A stretch of 64,000 bases of DNA, from assembly GCF_012273895.1 (NCBI RefSeq), contig NC_052123.1, positions 2,914,001 to 2,978,000 of the forward strand. Direction: 5' to 3'. The DNA is from Zerene cesonia. Its lineage: Eukaryota; Arthropoda; Insecta; Lepidoptera; Pieridae. The translations under genes and the position numbers were made by a program. How positions within the stretch are numbered: the stretch's first letter is position 1; each line of letters starts with the position of its first letter. Below, piece after piece: positions 45,901-57,151 of the stretch. The notes below the pieces were generated by a model. The model saw only the letters and a list, made by a program, of their open reading frames with translations. It ran no database searches and was not told the DNA's origin.

Positions 45901-48900
45901 ATCGAAATATTTTGTAATCTGTACGCGCGCCTTTGTGCCTCTCTCTCTTGGAAATAAAACGTGGCACCGAACAGTTCGTTTTACTACAACTCCCGAAATA
46001 TCACATTGGCGACGAGGATTGAACAAAATCTACGCATTTAAATTATTAAATCAATATGTCGATTGGTAAGATTTCGGAATTTAATGTACATCAAGACGAT
46101 TGGACTTTGTACGTGGAACGCTTAGAACAATATTTTATTGTAAATAAAATACCGGAAGAATTACAAGTCCCCACCTTAATTACGATTATGGGGACAGAAA
46201 GTTACGAGTTACTGGTCAATTTATGTACACCAGTCAGACCGAAAAATAAGACGTTTCTAGAAATATCCGATATCATGACACGTCATTTACAACCTAAGCC
46301 AAGCGAGCTCGCGGAAAGATATAAGTTTCATCAACGGAAGCAAAAAGATAATGAAACAATTTCGGAGTACGTAGCGGTGCTAAAAAAAATGTCGAAGACA
46401 TGTGAATATGGTACGCGGTTAGAGGAAAGTTTGAGAGATAGATTGGTGTGTGGATTAGCAAGCGAGGTTATCCGCCAGCGTTTATTTGCGGAAAGTAACC
46501 TCGACTTTAGTATAATAGTTTTAATATTTCTATGTTAATAGTTATGTTTATAGTATAAACGGAAAATATTTCTATTCGCTACCTTAATCGACACAATTTT
46601 GGCCAGCTTTAGGAAGTACCATACAAAATAGCGCTATGCTATTGGCTTTCTTACGGTGAGTAGGGAAACAAGAGGCTCGTTTACTTTTCTTCCCCCTTTT
46701 CAGTCCATTCCTTCTTTTCAATCGACAATAGTTTCCTTATCCCTTTCCCCTCAAAAGCAGGCAGAGCACTCGTAAAGGCACTATCTTTGCGAATGTTTAT
46801 GGGCAGTGGTTACAGCTTACGCGTCAGGCGAACCTTCAATTCAAAAAGGAAAATTCAAAAAGGAATATAAATACGAGTAATATATAATACTATATACTAT
46901 AATATTATACTAAAGGTTTACTAAAACCATGTAACAACACAGTGATTAAATTATTGTTAATTTAAAATTGAAATTAGCGTAAAAAGTTTTGAAGTAAGAA
47001 GTTATTTTACGATATGTAATCGCGTGATATAAAATAATAAATTATGATATAAAATTAAACAATTGGTGTGATAAATGTGTCAATAATGTACAAATTATAT
47101 TACNNNNNNNNNNNNNNNNNNNNNNNNNNNNNNNNNNNNNNNNNNNNNNNNNNNNNNNNNNNNNNNNNNNNNNNNNNNNNNNNNNNNNNNNNNNNNNNNN
47201 NNNNNNNNNNNNNNNNNNNNNNNNNNNNNNNNNNNNNNNNNNNNNNNNNNNNNNNNNNNNNNNNNNNNNNNNNNNNNNNNNNNNNNNNNNNNNNNNNNNN
47301 NNNNNNNNNNNNNNNNNNNNNNNNNNNNNNNNNNNNNNNNNNNNNNNNNNNNNNNNNNNNNNNNNNNNNNNNNNNNNNNNNNNNNNNNNNNNNNNNNNNN
47401 NNNNNNNNNNNNNNNNNNNNNNNNNNNNNNNNNNNNNNNNNNNNNNNNNNNNNNNNNNNNNNNNNNNNNNNNNNNNNNNNNNNNNNNNNNNNNNNNNNNN
47501 NNNNNNNNNNNNNNNNNNNNNNNNNNNNNNNNNNNNNNNNNNNNNNNNNNNNNNNNNNNNNNNNNNNNNNNNNNNNNNNNNNNNNNNNNNNNNNNNNNNN
47601 NNNNNNNNNNNNNNNNNNNNNNNNNNNNNNNNNNNNNNNNNNNNNNNNNNNNNNNNNNNNNNNNNNNNNNNNNNNNNNNNNNNNNNNNNNNNNNNNNNNN
47701 NNNNNNNNNNNNNNNNNNNNNNNNNNNNNNNNNNNNNNNNNNNNNNNNNNNNNNNNNNNNNNNNNNNNNNNNNNNNNNNNNNNNNNNNNNNNNNNNNNNN
47801 NNNNNNNNNNNNNNNNNNNNNNNNNNNNNNNNNNNNNNNNNNNNNNNNNNNNNNNNNNNNNNNNNNNNNNNNNNNNNNNNNNNNNNNNNNNNNNNNNNNN
47901 NNNNNNNNNNNNNNNNNNNNNNNNNNNNNNNNNNNNNNNNNNNNNNNNNNNNNNNNNNNNNNNNNNNNNNNNNNNNNNNNNNNNNNNNNNNNNNNNNNNN
48001 NNNNNNNNNNNNNNNNNNNNNNNNNNNNNNNNNNNNNNNNNNNNNNNNNNNNNNNNNNNNNNNNNNNNNNNNNNNNNNNNNNNNNNNNNNNNNNNNNNNN
48101 NNNATACTAGCATATATATTTTTTAATATCTGGAGGTTTGGGGTACACCCGCGCGGTCCTTATAAATTTTCACGGTACAAATTTCATCCCCTTTTTGAAC
48201 CCCTTGGAAATATTTATCAAAATCTTTTCTTAGCGGATGCCTACGTCATTACATCTATCCGCGTGACAAATATCAGCACGATCCGTCCAGTAGTGGGCTG
48301 TGCGTTCATAGATCACTATGTCAGCTACCTTTAGTCTTAGTTTTGTCTATCTGTCTGATTGTTGTGGCTAATCTCTGAAGCGGCTGGACTGATTTTGACA
48401 AGATTTCTGTTGACAGATAGTTGATGTAATAAGGAGTTATCTAGGGTACTTTTATAATATCACACGGATAAAGAAGCAGGCATATCTAGTTTTGAATAAA
48501 ATAATGGGAATTTATAAAATAAAATCCAATAAAATCTCATATTAAAGGCTTTATTTATATCTAGCCCATAGCCTTCCTCGCTATCTTACACTCAAAAAAA
48601 TTTCAAATCGGAACATTGGTTCTTGAAATTAGCGCGTTCAACCTATCAAAAAAAAGTCTTCAGCGTTATAATCTTATATATAAAATTCTCGTGTCACAAT
48701 GTTAGTCTCTATACTCATCCGAAACGGCTTGACCGATTCCTCTGAAATTTGGTAAGATTATTGGGTAGGTCTGAGAATCGGCCAACATCTATTTTTTATC
48801 CCGATATTCCTACGGGATACGGACTTACGCGGGTGAAACCGCGGGGCGCAGCTAGTACTAGTATAGATATATAATAATAACAAATTAGAATTATATGACA

Positions 48901-50556
48901 AAGACTTTCATGTACTGTATAAATATTATAAATTTGCATGCTGTTAAATGATGGCTGAACACGCTGTAAAACTGTTTTGTAACACTTTTATACACCACAT
49001 TTTCTTGCAAATAAATGCGTTATGAATTATGAATGATAGGCCACAACTTATATGCAGGTCGGACACATCCAAGTTGTTCGGCTTCGCCACGTGGGCGGGC
49101 GGGGCGGGCGGGGCGGGCGGGGCGGGCGAGGGTGCGCGCGCGCAGTCGCTGCGCAGCCTCGTCGCGTGCGAGCGGGGGGGGTACGGCCGACAGTTCAATA
49201 GGTTCAAGGTGAGTTCTGTAATATTTCCCATTGACTTTGTATGTGGGAGTCGAGCACGCTTCGGCACGGATTGGGCCAGCTCACTCACACACTCAGTGAG
49301 GAAGTACCAGGCCCTCACAGGAGACCGGCGACATAGTAGCATGCTGCTGTGTTTTGTTCGGTGAGTGGAGGAGCTGGAGGCCCATATACTTTTGCTTACC
49401 TCTCCTAGTCCTTTCCTTTATTCTTCTCATCAATTCATTCTTAATCCCTTCCCATTTAAAATTGCCAATCGATTTGTGAATGTGTAAGGTCTGCAATCGA
49501 CCTAACGCCCCTCCAAATGTTCATGGACGATGGCCCTGAAAGTACGTGTCACCAAGCGCATTTAACCCAACAAACAAGCATTTTTATTATATCTGTTATT
49601 ATTATAGATTCATTATTATTAATCAACCGACTTGTAATGTATTTTTCTTAATTTTAAGAATTATGTAGTTAGAACAAAAATAGGTATATCGTTAAAAATT
49701 CAAAATTTTGGTTTGTGTACATTACAGGATTGCGTGGACGGCCAGTCGCCTCACAGAATGTTAAATGAGAAGAGACATAAACATTCTAGAAGCGTTGGCA
49801 GTTATCACGACGATCGAGTAAGATTTTATTTTTTTTTGCAATATACATACACTTGTAAGATAAAATTAAATACATACAATTTTCGTTAGAATTTGCTGAT
49901 ATTTCATTTTTATTACGTTTGTTTTTCTGCTTGCGGCGTTGGCGCTGTCAAAGAATGGCTTACATAAATACTTAATATGATATTCCACATTTTTCATACA
50001 ATATAGCTTAACTTACTGACATATATAAACATGATTCCAACCTTAACTAAGGATTAGTTAAGATAGTAAAATACATAGTTCTAAATGACCATAAATAACT
50101 TTCCAGGAGCTGACGAATCTGAACACCTCCACCACATCAATAATGGGAAGCGAATCTAATATATACAACATGAGATTAGCAGAAACTAGCAACTTCAAAA
50201 ACCATTCAGACTCGGAAATATCAAAAAGGAATGATGAGAAAGTCCTCTTCACGCTCGGCGATGATGAGAAACTATTAAAAATATCAAGCAATAATGATGA
50301 CGAAATAGATGTGAAACGAATTTGCAACGAAATAAACAACTTCTGTACTATAAAGGATGGACAGTACGATAATATAGATAATTTCGACGTGGTGAAGCAC
50401 ATGAATGCTGACGCTAAAGTGAAGTGCGAAAGTGCGTGCGCAAAGTGCGAAAGTGCTAGTGCGAAGTGCGATAGTGATACGCCGTGCGCCAGTGACGTGA
50501 CCGATGTGATTGTCATTCCCAGCGCGGAGGCCATATTGGATAGTGATGTGAAATGA
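39951..50556 (+). CDS. UVRAG: UVRAG (UV radiation resistance-associated gene protein), middle missing in gap
   Basis: Subunit of PI3-kinase complex II (with Vps34, Vps15 and Beclin-1), acting in autophagosome and endosome maturation. Exons found: 39951-40025, 41247-41394, 42967-44072, 44396-44564, 44978-45150, [missing], 49058-49208, 49728-49817, 50107-50556 (stop TGA). The N-terminus MFGRPRCREWTPLTTQQLRLR followed by IVGYNI and YYLTLHH is the start of the insect UVRAG C2 domain, which ends about IWCHIIP...TWGVYFSGLRYIG...MHGGYF. A long Ser/Lys linker (about residues 125-320) precedes a coiled coil (LHLLQYAIKKRQEAVQEI) and a second one across exons 4-5 (KREALKEKRD type, ending LLLHLQKIFYIQQ). 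The conserved domain that should follow is not in the readable sequence. The last exons encode a glycine/alanine tract and an acidic tail with three KCxS repeats. Exon 5 ends in phase 0 but the 49058 exon needs a two-base lead-in, so at least one exon lies between. Start: first in-frame ATG. Confidence 0.92.
40329..40469 (+). mobile_element. Hairpin-type MITE-like element
   Basis: Ends tagaaattaaaaactttta and ttaaaaagtttttaatttcta form inverted repeats. An internal 14-bp hairpin (40352-40365 with 40372-40385, agtgtggtcacggg) is centred on a 6-nt loop. Sits in a UVRAG intron. Confidence 0.65.
41440..41765 (-). mobile_element. CTAGT-type element
   Basis: actagcggttcgcccgtgg at its 3' end and gggataatcgggataaaaac inside. 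Lies in a UVRAG intron. Confidence 0.45.
44650..44800 (+). mobile_element. CTAGT-type element, degraded
   Basis: gtttgtttgtcattgtttca, cgtcgcaacgccgaagca and ataggctacttttcaagg match the usual core. In a UVRAG intron, directly after an exon. Confidence 0.4.
45224..45430 (-). mobile_element. CTAGT-ending element, type A
   Basis: actagcttcgctctgcggtt to gcaattataatattagtagg. In the gap-containing UVRAG intron. Confidence 0.65.
45854..46005 (+). mobile_element. LTR of a Ty3/gypsy-type retrotransposon
   Basis: It begins TGTGA and ends TCACA and contains an AATAAA (near 45954). It is followed after one base by a primer-binding site TGGCGACGAGGAT (46007-46019), complementary to the 3' end of tRNA-Ser(GCU) with its CCA, and then by gag. 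The left border is set by the TGTGA and could be off. A 3' LTR is not seen. Confidence 0.6.
46056..46538 (+). pseudogene. Retrotransposon gag remnant (truncated)
   Basis: Open frame starting MSIGKISEFN, with a DDWTLYVERLEQYF segment and a later ERYKFHQRKQ...ISEYVAVLKK segment. These are typical of the capsid region of insect Ty3/gypsy gag (retrotrans_gag family). It ends after ~150 gag-like residues in unrelated sequence (SIIVLIFLC). There is no zinc knuckle, protease or polymerase after it. It sits in a UVRAG intron just after an LTR and tRNA-Ser primer site, so it is the 5' end of a truncated element, not a host gene. Confidence 0.8.
46599..46838 (+). repeat. SINE family 1, diverged copy in UVRAG intron
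   Basis: Has ttggccagctttaggaagta, the ttccttatccctttcccc block and gggcagtggttacagcttac. Confidence 0.6.
47104..48103. other. Assembly gap (1000 N) inside UVRAG
   Basis: Exactly 1000 N, probably of arbitrary length. No inverted repeat flanks it. It is the likely site of the missing central UVRAG exons. Confidence 0.99.
48122..48335 (-). mobile_element. Degraded non-autonomous element next to the gap
   Basis: ggtacacccgcgcggtcc at one end and cgatccgtccagtagtggg inside. These are typical of CTAGT-type elements. Confidence 0.4.
48665..48858 (+). mobile_element. Composite type D/type A element
   Basis: Begins like type D (attctcgtgtcacaatgtta, gagaatcggccaacatctat) and ends like type A (acgggatacggacttacgcg ... 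cgcagctagta). It shows that the families recombine or share 3' ends. Confidence 0.6.
49093..49129 (+). repeat. GC-rich 9-bp coding repeat in UVRAG
   Basis: Four near-perfect gcgggcggg units encode an AGG tract (AGGAGGAGG). It is a striking GC island in otherwise AT-rich DNA. Confidence 0.85.
49240..49535 (+). repeat. SINE family 1, copy in UVRAG intron
   Basis: Starts tatgtgggagtcgagcacgc 32 bp after an exon donor and runs to caaatgttcatggacgatgg, without an A-tail. Confidence 0.75.
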
Positions 50557-50813
50557 AATTTAAGTGAACTCATTCTTTAACGGTTTTAAAAGGTTTTTAA
50601 AATGTAATTAAGAATCGTTCTTGAAATTATTACAAGGAGAAATTATAAAAAAATGAAACTGAAATTGATTCTAAATGCACTACAATTAAACTATGTTTTA
50701 GTTAAAAATGCATGGTGATATGTTTTTTTTTTTTCAAATATGCTTTAAGTGATGATAAAGTAAATAATAAATATAAAACCATTTCTGTAGTCGAAATAAT
50801 TACAAAGCAAGAC

Positions 50814-50819
50814 AATAAA
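50814..50819 (+). terminator. Candidate polyadenylation signal of UVRAG
   Basis: AATAAA about 260 nt after the UVRAG stop. Another possible site is the aataaata at 50767. Confidence 0.4.
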
Positions 50820-51717
50820 GTTTAAACTATGCTAGATTCGTTATAGCTTATCTTCTCTTCCGTATTTGTGAAACAATCTTTATTTTTCTCAAGAACTACA
50901 CCAATAAGATAGGACAAATTACGATTCCGATTTATTAACTTATCGACAGTATAAAACATAATTTGGTAAGAGATAAATAAAAATTGTTTACTAAACCGAT
51001 CTACCGTAAAAATTATCCAGCAATTACGCGAAATTAAATCATAACATTATCGGAAAATGGTTGAATCTTGAATTTTTGTTGGAAAAGTTATTGCTAGTGT
51101 GCATATATAGAAAATAAAAAATTTTGTTGATTCTGTTTAAATAAGCTAAAGGGTTAGCATAAAATATATATCTGTGCCAACCTTGATTATTTATCATTTG
51201 TTAAAAGGGCATCAGAAATACATCATATCTGAAAATATCAACTGCCTAGTTTCAGTTCAGTTCATAAGATACATCCTGGTGACAGACCAACAGAGAGACG
51301 GATAGTAAAGTCTTAGTAATACGGTCTTCAAAACCATATACATATAACATGAGCTTGAAAAACCTTCTTTTCATGACATTAGGAAATCTATAACACATAA
51401 GTTATAATTGCTATGTAAAGTTCATTTGAAAATGTGATAATTAACATCTGTATATAATAATTTATTGTAGTGATTCTAATGTTAATATTGTATAAAAATT
51501 ATTGGGTATTTTGTAATAGCAATGAATTATGATTTGTAAATTAAACTCGGGAGATATTTTGTTGTAGTTCAAGAAATACTTGTATTGTGAATTTTTATTG
51601 TAATATTTGTAATATTAGCGTTGAATTTAGTAGTGTTGCCAAAATATTTGAAAAGATCTTATTCGGAACTCTTCGACGCGATTACGACACTACATAGAAA
51701 TAAACATATATCTACTA

Positions 51718-52152
51718 CTAGCTGACCCGGCAAACGCTGTTCTGCCTTACTATTATCATTTAGGGGGATGAAAAATAGATGTTGGCCGATTCTCATAGAT
51801 ACCGGATAAGCACAAAAAATTTCATGAAAAACGATCAAGCCGTTTCGGAGGAGTATGGCAACGAAAACTGTGACACGAGAATTTTATATATTAGAAAGAT
51901 TAATATTATGAATGTGAAAGTAACGCACTCAACCGATTTGGATGAAATTTGGTACAGAGATAGTTTGGGACCCCAGAAAGGATATACAATCGTTTTCATC
52001 CCGGTAATTCCACGGGAACGGAATTTTGCAGTTAAAACCCCGGGACTGTCTTTTCTTTTTATTACTCGAGCGGAGTCTCGTCCGGAATTTGCTCCGTTGC
52101 GACGTGATAGAAAGACAAACAAACACTTTCGCATTTATAATATTAGCAAGGA
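51718..52152. mobile_element. Two abutting CTAGT-type elements in opposite directions
   Basis: 51718-51895 is a minus-strand type D copy (actagctgacccggcaaacg ... gtgacacgagaatttta). From 51896 another element with gtaacgcactcaaccgattt runs to ttataatattagcaagg. Confidence 0.55.
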
Positions 52153-52479
52153 TCCAAAAGACCTCCAGATCTAAGAACTAATATAACGAATACTATATAT
52201 ACTACGAATATAATACGTGGGAATAAATGTTTTTATACTCTCAAAAATTAATCTTATATATATGAAATTTGAGACCGAGATAGAGAGTATACTACTGAAG
52301 TGAAGTCGCGACTGAGGACAGTTTAACAAAAATTTAATAAAACAATTACCGTCGCCTATCTCTTACATATTTGGGCATAATCAAAATGCATGCCGCCCTA
52401 ACGTAAACTTGTAATAATCTGTGAAAATAATATAAACATATAAAGTTCGTATATCTATGAGTTTGCGGCGTTGTAGGGG

Positions 52480-52800
52480 CTAATCTTGGGATCTACTCAA
52501 CCAATTTTCAGAATTATTATACCAATAGAAAGCCACATTGTCTGTGTGTGTCCCTACAGTAATACACAATACACGCCTGTATATTTTTATCCCAGGTCGA
52601 ACGCGTGGAGCCGGGTCGAGCGGCTAGTGTCTGATATTAATAATATTAGCATACCGCCCCGGCTTGCCCGTAGTATATACTATATAGCCTATAACACTCA
52701 TTGAACACGTACATAATATTCAACAGTGATTTTTATTTTATTTAATTGTTCCAGTATTTCCTGAGATTAGCGCTTTCAAACAAACAAATACGTCGGGTTT
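52480..52800. mobile_element. Two further CTAGT-type elements
   Basis: 52480-52630 ends gtcgagcggctagtg on the plus strand. 52658-52800 starts taccgccccggcttgccc and runs to gattagcgctttcaaac, a minus-strand copy of the one at 60285. Confidence 0.5.
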
Positions 52801-53165
52801 ATTTTACAATGAAAATAGATTGAAAAATAAACTTGGTTTATTACTTCTTATATAGATTGGTAGTAACCGCATTGATCTTGCGATATTTAGCGACAATTTG
52901 ACAGAAATATTACAAAAAAATACCGTGTGAAATAAGAAACAAGATATGTTAAATACATAAAATATTACCCTCATGTCGCAGTCGGGTAAAAAGGAGACAC
53001 ACAAATGTCTAATAAATCTATGAATTGTTTCTATTCTTTCTTTTTGTTTAGTATAAGATCTCTTATAGTTGCAATTCTATAAAACGGGATGCTATTATAA
53101 ATTCGTAATAAGTCAGAAAGAGACAAGGATAGACTTTGTGATGTGGTTACGTCAAATACTTAATA

Positions 53166-54655
53166 CAGTGCCCGCCACATGAATATCCTCATCGTCAAAA
53201 TTAATATTTCACATAGTAATATAAAAAAGAGATATACATCAAGCATCGTATATTAAATAAAACAGGAAGTCTTATAATAGCAAATAAATTTTTTATTATT
53301 ATCTAATCAAAAGTTTTAAGAAACAACATCAACAAATAATTGCCCTTTCCACTTGAATAGCCTCACATGCAAAAAGATATTGTTTAATTATTAAAACTCG
53401 TTAGTTTAGTATTTGGTATATTTTCCATTAGACCTTATTAGTTCGTAAATACGATTAGTTGGCGATTTATATAAAGAATGTATGTAATTAATGTCCACAG
53501 AATTCCAAGCAGTGTAAATAGCTTGTATCAGTTCTTCTTTATTACCATACTGTTTTCCGTCGTTATAAACTTGCCGAGACAACCAACCCCAGGCATTTTC
53601 TATGATGTTGAGATCAGGGGACAAGGATGGCCAATCTAGAACTTCGGTCTGGTTTTCTTCAAACCACTTCGTAACTATGGCTGACGTGTGTGTGGGAGCA
53701 TTATCATGCTCAAAATGTTTTTTTTCTACCCATTACTTTTTTATCTTGTTTTTGTTTGTTTTAATAAATTTAAATACTTTTCTGCATTTTGTCCGTCTAG
53801 CACAATTAAATCAACAGTACCATAATAAGAAATTGCCCCCCAAGCCATCACCGAGCCGACAGTTGAGTGATGACATGATAGTACTCTTGGTTCTTTCTTT
53901 AGGTCGTGAAAATAATATTTAATTCCATCTGGTCCAACTAATTAAACTTTTTCTCGTCACTAAACATCACATTTTTCCACTTAGTTTTCCAGCACATGTA
54001 CTTTTTAGCAAATGACAGTCGAGCCGCCACATGATGTTTTTTCAAAGGAGGTTTGCTCATAATTGTTTTTCGTTTGAATTAAGGTAAGGTTCTAATAATC
54101 TGTCGAACTGTAGAAAGAGATGCCCTAGTATTTATTTTTCTAGCTATTTGCCTGGCGGTCTGACTGGAATTTGAAGCAGAGCGTAAAATAAGACGACGTT
54201 CACGATCCTAAGTTGCAAATTTTGTGCGTCCTTTATACCGGTGGCCATAGTTTTCCTAATTTTCTGCATAATTATTAATTACTTTTGGCCTGCGACCAAT
54301 TTTTTAACTATCTCACGAAGAGATAAATTTCTAAACTCGCAAGTTTTTAACCACGTCCCATAGTTACAATAACTTTTTTTTTATCACGTAACTGCTGGTT
54401 CACAATTGAATATTGTCTACATAGAATATTGTCTGTATTATCTAATCTTAATAAAATATATTTAAAAGCGAAACTTGAATGAACGGGTTGAACGATTATA
54501 TTAAACTGAGGCTATTCATGTGGACGGCACGCATTAGTTCTTTTGTTTCACGTCACGGCGTACAACTTATATTTGATATTTATTAATACAAATTATCACG
54601 TGTAATTATAATACTCATAAAAAATAGGGTGAGGCTATTCAAGTGGCGGGCACTG
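53166..54655 (-). mobile_element. Tc1-type DNA transposon with TA target duplication
   Basis: 1490 bp flanked by TA on both sides (53164-53165, 54656-54657). Terminal inverted repeats begin CAGTGCCCGCCAC and continue with TGAATAgCCTCA with few mismatches. The interior encodes a decayed Tc1 transposase on the minus strand. Confidence 0.9.
53406..54110 (-). pseudogene. Tc1-type DD34E transposase, decayed
   Basis: Minus-strand pieces in more than one frame show SDEKKF (first catalytic Asp), EHDNAPTHTS (second Asp) and SLSPDLNIIENAWG (Glu). Exactly 34 residues lie between the second Asp and the Glu, the Tc1 spacing. The C-terminal 72 residues (53624-53406) are open. Upstream, a stop/frameshift follows the first Asp block and another break is near 53740. 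The N-terminal helix-turn-helix part is also interrupted. It is non-autonomous at present. Confidence 0.85.
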
Positions 54656-54707
54656 TATTTAGTCTAATCAGCCGACTTCAAAAAAGTTTATTTTTTTTTT
54701 ATTTGCA

Positions 54708-54812
54708 ACTAGCTGCGCCCCGCGGTTCCACTCGCGTATGTCCGTATCCCGTAGGAATATCGGGATAAAAAGTTGCCTATACGTTACTCCAGTTGTCCAT
54801 CTGCCTACAGCT
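54708..54812 (-). mobile_element. CTAGT-ending element, type A, fragment
   Basis: actagctgcgccccgcggtt to ttactccagttgtccatctg, half of a type A copy. Lies 50 bp after the Tc1 transposon. Confidence 0.6.
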
Positions 54813-56122
54813 GGATAAAGCTGCTGCCTCCCATGGTGTCCCGTTTAAATTTGGTCTAATTCTGACTTCGGTTAGATTTTTGCTATAAAATAATAAATAT
54901 ACGTTTAGTGCACGACAATTAGAAGGAATTTGTGGAAAATAATATGAATTATCACATATTTTCATTAAAATCGTTGGTACGTAAAGCGCTCATAAGTTTT
55001 TTCAACACCAATAAATGTATATGGAATTTATTTAAACATGAATTTTAAATATAATAGCAATCTACTTGTGATCTACTTCATAAACTGTTATTTATTTTAG
55101 AATGTGTTAATTTTATTTAATATATTAGGTAAAACGCATTTGTTTTTGTTATTTCTCAATTGTGATTGTATTTGACGTGTTTTTCAATCCACAGTGCCTA
55201 CATTTAAGCAATAATCATTGTGTATATGCTATCCATAATCGGTCTTGTTACAGCCCTAATAAAATATTTAAGAAATTTCTCGTGTTATTCGTACGTGTTA
55301 TACTACTTATATGCGCTTATATTTAAACATGTTTTTATTGGTTTAGCAAATTTTTATACAGGTGTCCCACCGATGGTGTACTATGCTTAATGGATATAGG
55401 AAAATACTTAAGCAAAAAAGCGACGTACAAAACTTCTGATTTGATGTTTTATAAATAACAAATTTACCTTTTGTTCATCCTCACAAACTTTCACATTTAT
55501 GTATATTGGATAGGAAAATAAATAATTTTCCATTTGGACTTTTGACTGTGATGTTCACAATGCGCCTAGCAAGGTGTACGCAAAATTTTGTGATAAGCAG
55601 TTGAGTAGTCTCTAAATTATTTTACCTATATTATTAACCCTTATCTTTACATTAACCTACTTATCCTCAAAGAGTCGATCCAGATGACTACCAGATGGTA
55701 ATATGGTATGGGACATGATGGTGGTATGGGGAAGATGGCTCGTACTCCACTACGGTTTACGTGACTTTATATTTATTTGGATATATGAAATGGAAGGTAC
55801 GATATAAACTTTTTATACCATGCATAAGCCTTATCAAAGTTAGTTTCTTTATCCCGATTTAATGCTCCTTTGGAATAAAACAGGAATCTTAACATCCGGG
55901 CGGAGCCGGAAAGAGCGTCTAGCGTCTGCTATGCATCTACGCCCTAAAAATAAAGCTCTTCCACATTAAATGTGTAAATATGTAACAATAATTACATGAG
56001 TTATATTATAATATGTATAATCGATAATTATCGATCCTACAAGCACTTTTCTATAGTATTTTTACCAAGACGAATAAATCGCGATAGCTCAACTTATATC
56101 GGTGGAGCTAAAACCCAGCGAA

Positions 56123-56130
56123 TATAAATA
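56123..56130 (+). promoter_or_regulatory. Candidate TATA box
   Basis: TATAAATA, with a plausible start site about 25-30 nt on, leads into a stretch ending in a strong GTAAGT donor at 56326. It looks like the promoter of a gene running rightwards. Confidence 0.4.
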
Positions 56131-56311
56131 GATTGTGCTTCGACGTACATACGATCTAAATCCATTCTGGCGCTCGCGGAGCCCAGACTTCTGCAATAAT
56201 TCCTACTATAACGTAGGAAATATCTCGAATACGATTGGAAAGGCCAACCTCGAACAAAGTGTGGTTTTGTGTGTGAAAATGTGTGATCAGTGCACCCAGA
56301 GATAAATTGGA

Positions 56312-57151
56312 TGTCAGTTATTTGGTAAGTGTGTGTTTAAACTTCCGTAAGTGCAAAGGACAAACGTAGATGTTGTGTGATTTAGTTTCACGAAAATATC
56401 CGGCGTTGACGCCTGTTTTATTTCAAGAATAAGGGCATGCTTCCTGTTCGCAAATTGTTAGTCAATATCATTACAATATTTTCACTAAATCAAGAGTCTA
56501 TATATAAAAATAATAAGTTTGAGGATTTTGTAGTCTATTGAATTTTTCTTTATGGTATATATACACTTTACTTATGCGCAGGATTACAAATTAGACTCAT
56601 GGAACTTCATTGATTTGCACATGTCTTATATTTTAATTTCTAGTTTAAATAAAGCGAGGGAATACAGTTCTGGACTGTAGTACTGGCTAAGAGCATGTGG
56701 TCAAAAAATATTTCGACTAAATATAATTTTAAATGGAAAAAAATGCACGAATTAACAAGATTATTACGAATAATTCATAATAAAAAGGTTTCATGCCAAT
56801 TTAAAAATTTTTATCATCATGAAACCATTAAAACGCCATACTGTGTTCTTAAATTCTGATATTAAATAGAAAAAATAGGACTATATAAGGGGAACTGCAA
56901 ATAAAAATAAGCTTAGTAAAATAGCGATAATTTTATAGACTTTTTAAAAAACAGATAATTTTTTGAAAAATTATCTGGTCAGTTGCAAGACATTGGCGCG
57001 GAAATCGCGCCGGAGTTCCAACACAGAAGCTTTGAGTTCACTTCCTAACCTCTCGAGTATGAATAGAATACACACAAGACCCCGCACAAACAATGACAAC
57101 GGAGGTTCAGGGCTTAAAATACTACGATTCTTTATCCGAATGTATTTGTAA
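56312..57151 (+). CDS. Possible first two coding exons of an unrecognised gene
   Basis: Tentative. ATG at 56312 gives MSVI and two bases before the donor GTAAGT (56326). An acceptor at 56981-56982 supplies the third base, so the frame continues CKTLARKSRRSSNTEALSS, then NLSSMNRIHTRPRTNNDN. This segment is less AT-rich than its surroundings and open to 57151. The second donor is unclear (GTTCAG at 57105 is one option). The Arg/Ser/Asn composition would suit a disordered N-terminus. An alternative is that the first exon is wholly non-coding, since an upstream ATG with a short frame lies at 56278. No downstream exon is recognised up to the window end. Confidence 0.3.

Larger units (their letters stand above)
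50557..56122. other. Gene-free region after UVRAG
   Basis: About 5.5 kb with the UVRAG 3' UTR, composite CTAGT-type elements (51718-52152, 52480-52800), a Tc1 transposon (53166-54655) and AT-rich filler. No host exon is recognised. Confidence 0.5.

Noticed and set aside
47068..48126. Long open frames across the second N gap
   Set aside because: They consist almost entirely of unknown residues.
30354..50556. U12-type (minor) introns in the gene models, prompted by the ZMAT5 gene
   Set aside because: All introns I joined have GT-AG ends, and the donors I looked at lack the GTATCCTT or ATATCCTT pattern.
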